A stretch of DNA of 64,000 nucleotides from JBBQZO01 sp038207625 (GTDB lineage Bacteria; Pseudomonadota; Gammaproteobacteria; Burkholderiales; Burkholderiaceae_D): contig JBBQZO010000003.1 in the NCBI GenBank assembly GCA_038207625.1, positions 186,001 to 250,000 of the forward strand. Direction: 5' to 3'. Below the pieces are notes generated by a model that was given only the letters and a program-made list of their open reading frames with translations, had not been told where the DNA came from and searched no databases. The translations under genes and the position numbers were made by a program. Of the stretch, positions 63,605 to 64,000 are shown piece after piece. The stretch's first letter is position 1. Every line of letters begins with the position of its first letter.

Positions 63605-64000
63605 CTAACGGTTCGGCTGGGGCGTCAGGCGCAAATACGGGCGCGCCGCCGTGTAGCCGCCCGGATAGTTTTGCGCGATCAGCTCGGGATCCTGCACCGA
63701 CAGCGGAATGATGACGTCGTCGCCGTCGCGCCAGTTGCCCGGCGTGGCCACGCTGTAGCGCTCGCTCAGCTGCAGCGCGTCGATAACGCGCAGCACCTCG
63801 TCGAAATTGCGCCCGGTGCTCATCGGATAGGTGAGCGTCAGGCGCACCCGCTTGTGCGGGTCGATCACAAACAGCGAGCGCACGGTGGCGGTGCTCGATT
63901 GCTCGGGGTGGATCATGTCGTACAGCTGGGCCACCTTGCGATCCGCGTCGGCGATGATGGGAAAGCGCACCGGCACATCCTGGGTCGCCTCGATGTCGGC
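63605..64000 (-). CDS. 1-Cys peroxiredoxin (Prx6/LsfA-like), 5' end outside window
   Basis: Only the C-terminal 131 codons are visible, running in from the window edge. They show FPIIADADRKVAQLYDMIHP, RSLFVIDPHKRVRLTLTYP, STGRNFDEVLRVIDALQL and TPGNWRDGDDVIIPLSV, the C-terminal half of Prx6-type peroxiredoxins. The peroxidatic Cys lies outside. LsfA peroxiredoxins are induced by sulfate starvation in Pseudomonas, which fits the position upstream of cysTWA on the same strand. A terminator and the cysT promoter separate the two. Confidence 0.9.
   Translation of the reverse strand, partial: ADIEATQDVPVRFPIIADADRKVAQLYDMIHPEQSSTATVRSLFVIDPHKRVRLTLTYPMSTGRNFDEVLRVIDALQLSERYSVATPGNWRDGDDVIIPLSVQDPELIAQNYPGGYTAARPYLRLTPQPNR

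Overview
The window is GC-rich chromosomal DNA with no rRNA operon, phage, insertion sequence or CRISPR array. Gene content points to a betaproteobacterium of the Oxalobacteraceae (Massilia, Duganella, Janthinobacterium relatives). Pointers are a tonB-exbB-exbD-exbD cluster, PEP-CTERM proteins, an aat-bpt N-degron pair, CysB-type sulfur control and EpsC-type serine acetyltransferases. The family assignment is inference from gene content, not a database match.

Left part (1-34.6 kb), mainly housekeeping. An FtsX-type permease (cut by the window edge) and an adenine/adenosine deaminase are followed by the stress operon prkA-yeaH-spoVR, which has a long structured leader. After an AT-rich spacer come tonB, exbB, two exbD genes and a TPR protein. 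Then follow ribF, ileS, lspA, a coaBC broken by an in-frame TAA, dut, a degenerate M48-like lipoprotein, xdhC, a DMT exporter and alkA. Two PEP-CTERM genes precede two initiator tRNA genes that flank a retropepsin-like protein. After these come a NUDIX hydrolase, aat, bpt, pyrD, a Tas-like reductase, a third PEP-CTERM protein and a chemoreceptor.

Right part (34.6-64 kb), essentially a sulfur-acquisition and sulfur-storage region. It holds a decayed cysB-like gene, a glutamine amidotransferase with a small TOBE protein, sulfate-binding protein Sbp and a TonB-dependent receptor. Next is an operon for rhodanese, serine acetyltransferase, an XRE regulator, a family 2A encapsulin shell and a cysteine desulfurase with a 260-residue disordered N-terminal extension, the expected encapsulin cargo. 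A second TOBE gene with a remnant of the amidotransferase 3' end forms a direct repeat enclosing about 10.8 kb that carries sbp, the receptor and the encapsulin operon. To the right lie a DszC-like flavoprotein gene (frameshifted), a MetNIQ-type transporter, a DszA/NtaA-type monooxygenase, a second epsC, the complete ssuEADCB operon, cysB, an RBBP9-like hydrolase, cysTWA and a 1-Cys peroxiredoxin (5' end outside).

A bipartite motif read as TATGCAAA-N11-TCGTTTGC lies upstream of five of these units (sbp, the flavoprotein operon, ssuE, cysB, cysT), always with the same 11-base spacing. It is the best candidate for the CysB operator. A coherent picture is that sulfate and organosulfur compounds enter through Sbp/CysTWA, SsuABC, MetNIQ and perhaps the TonB receptor, and that SsuD/SsuE and the Dsz-like enzymes release sulfite. 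EpsC feeds cysteine synthesis, and cysteine desulfurase inside the encapsulin shell could bank surplus sulfur.
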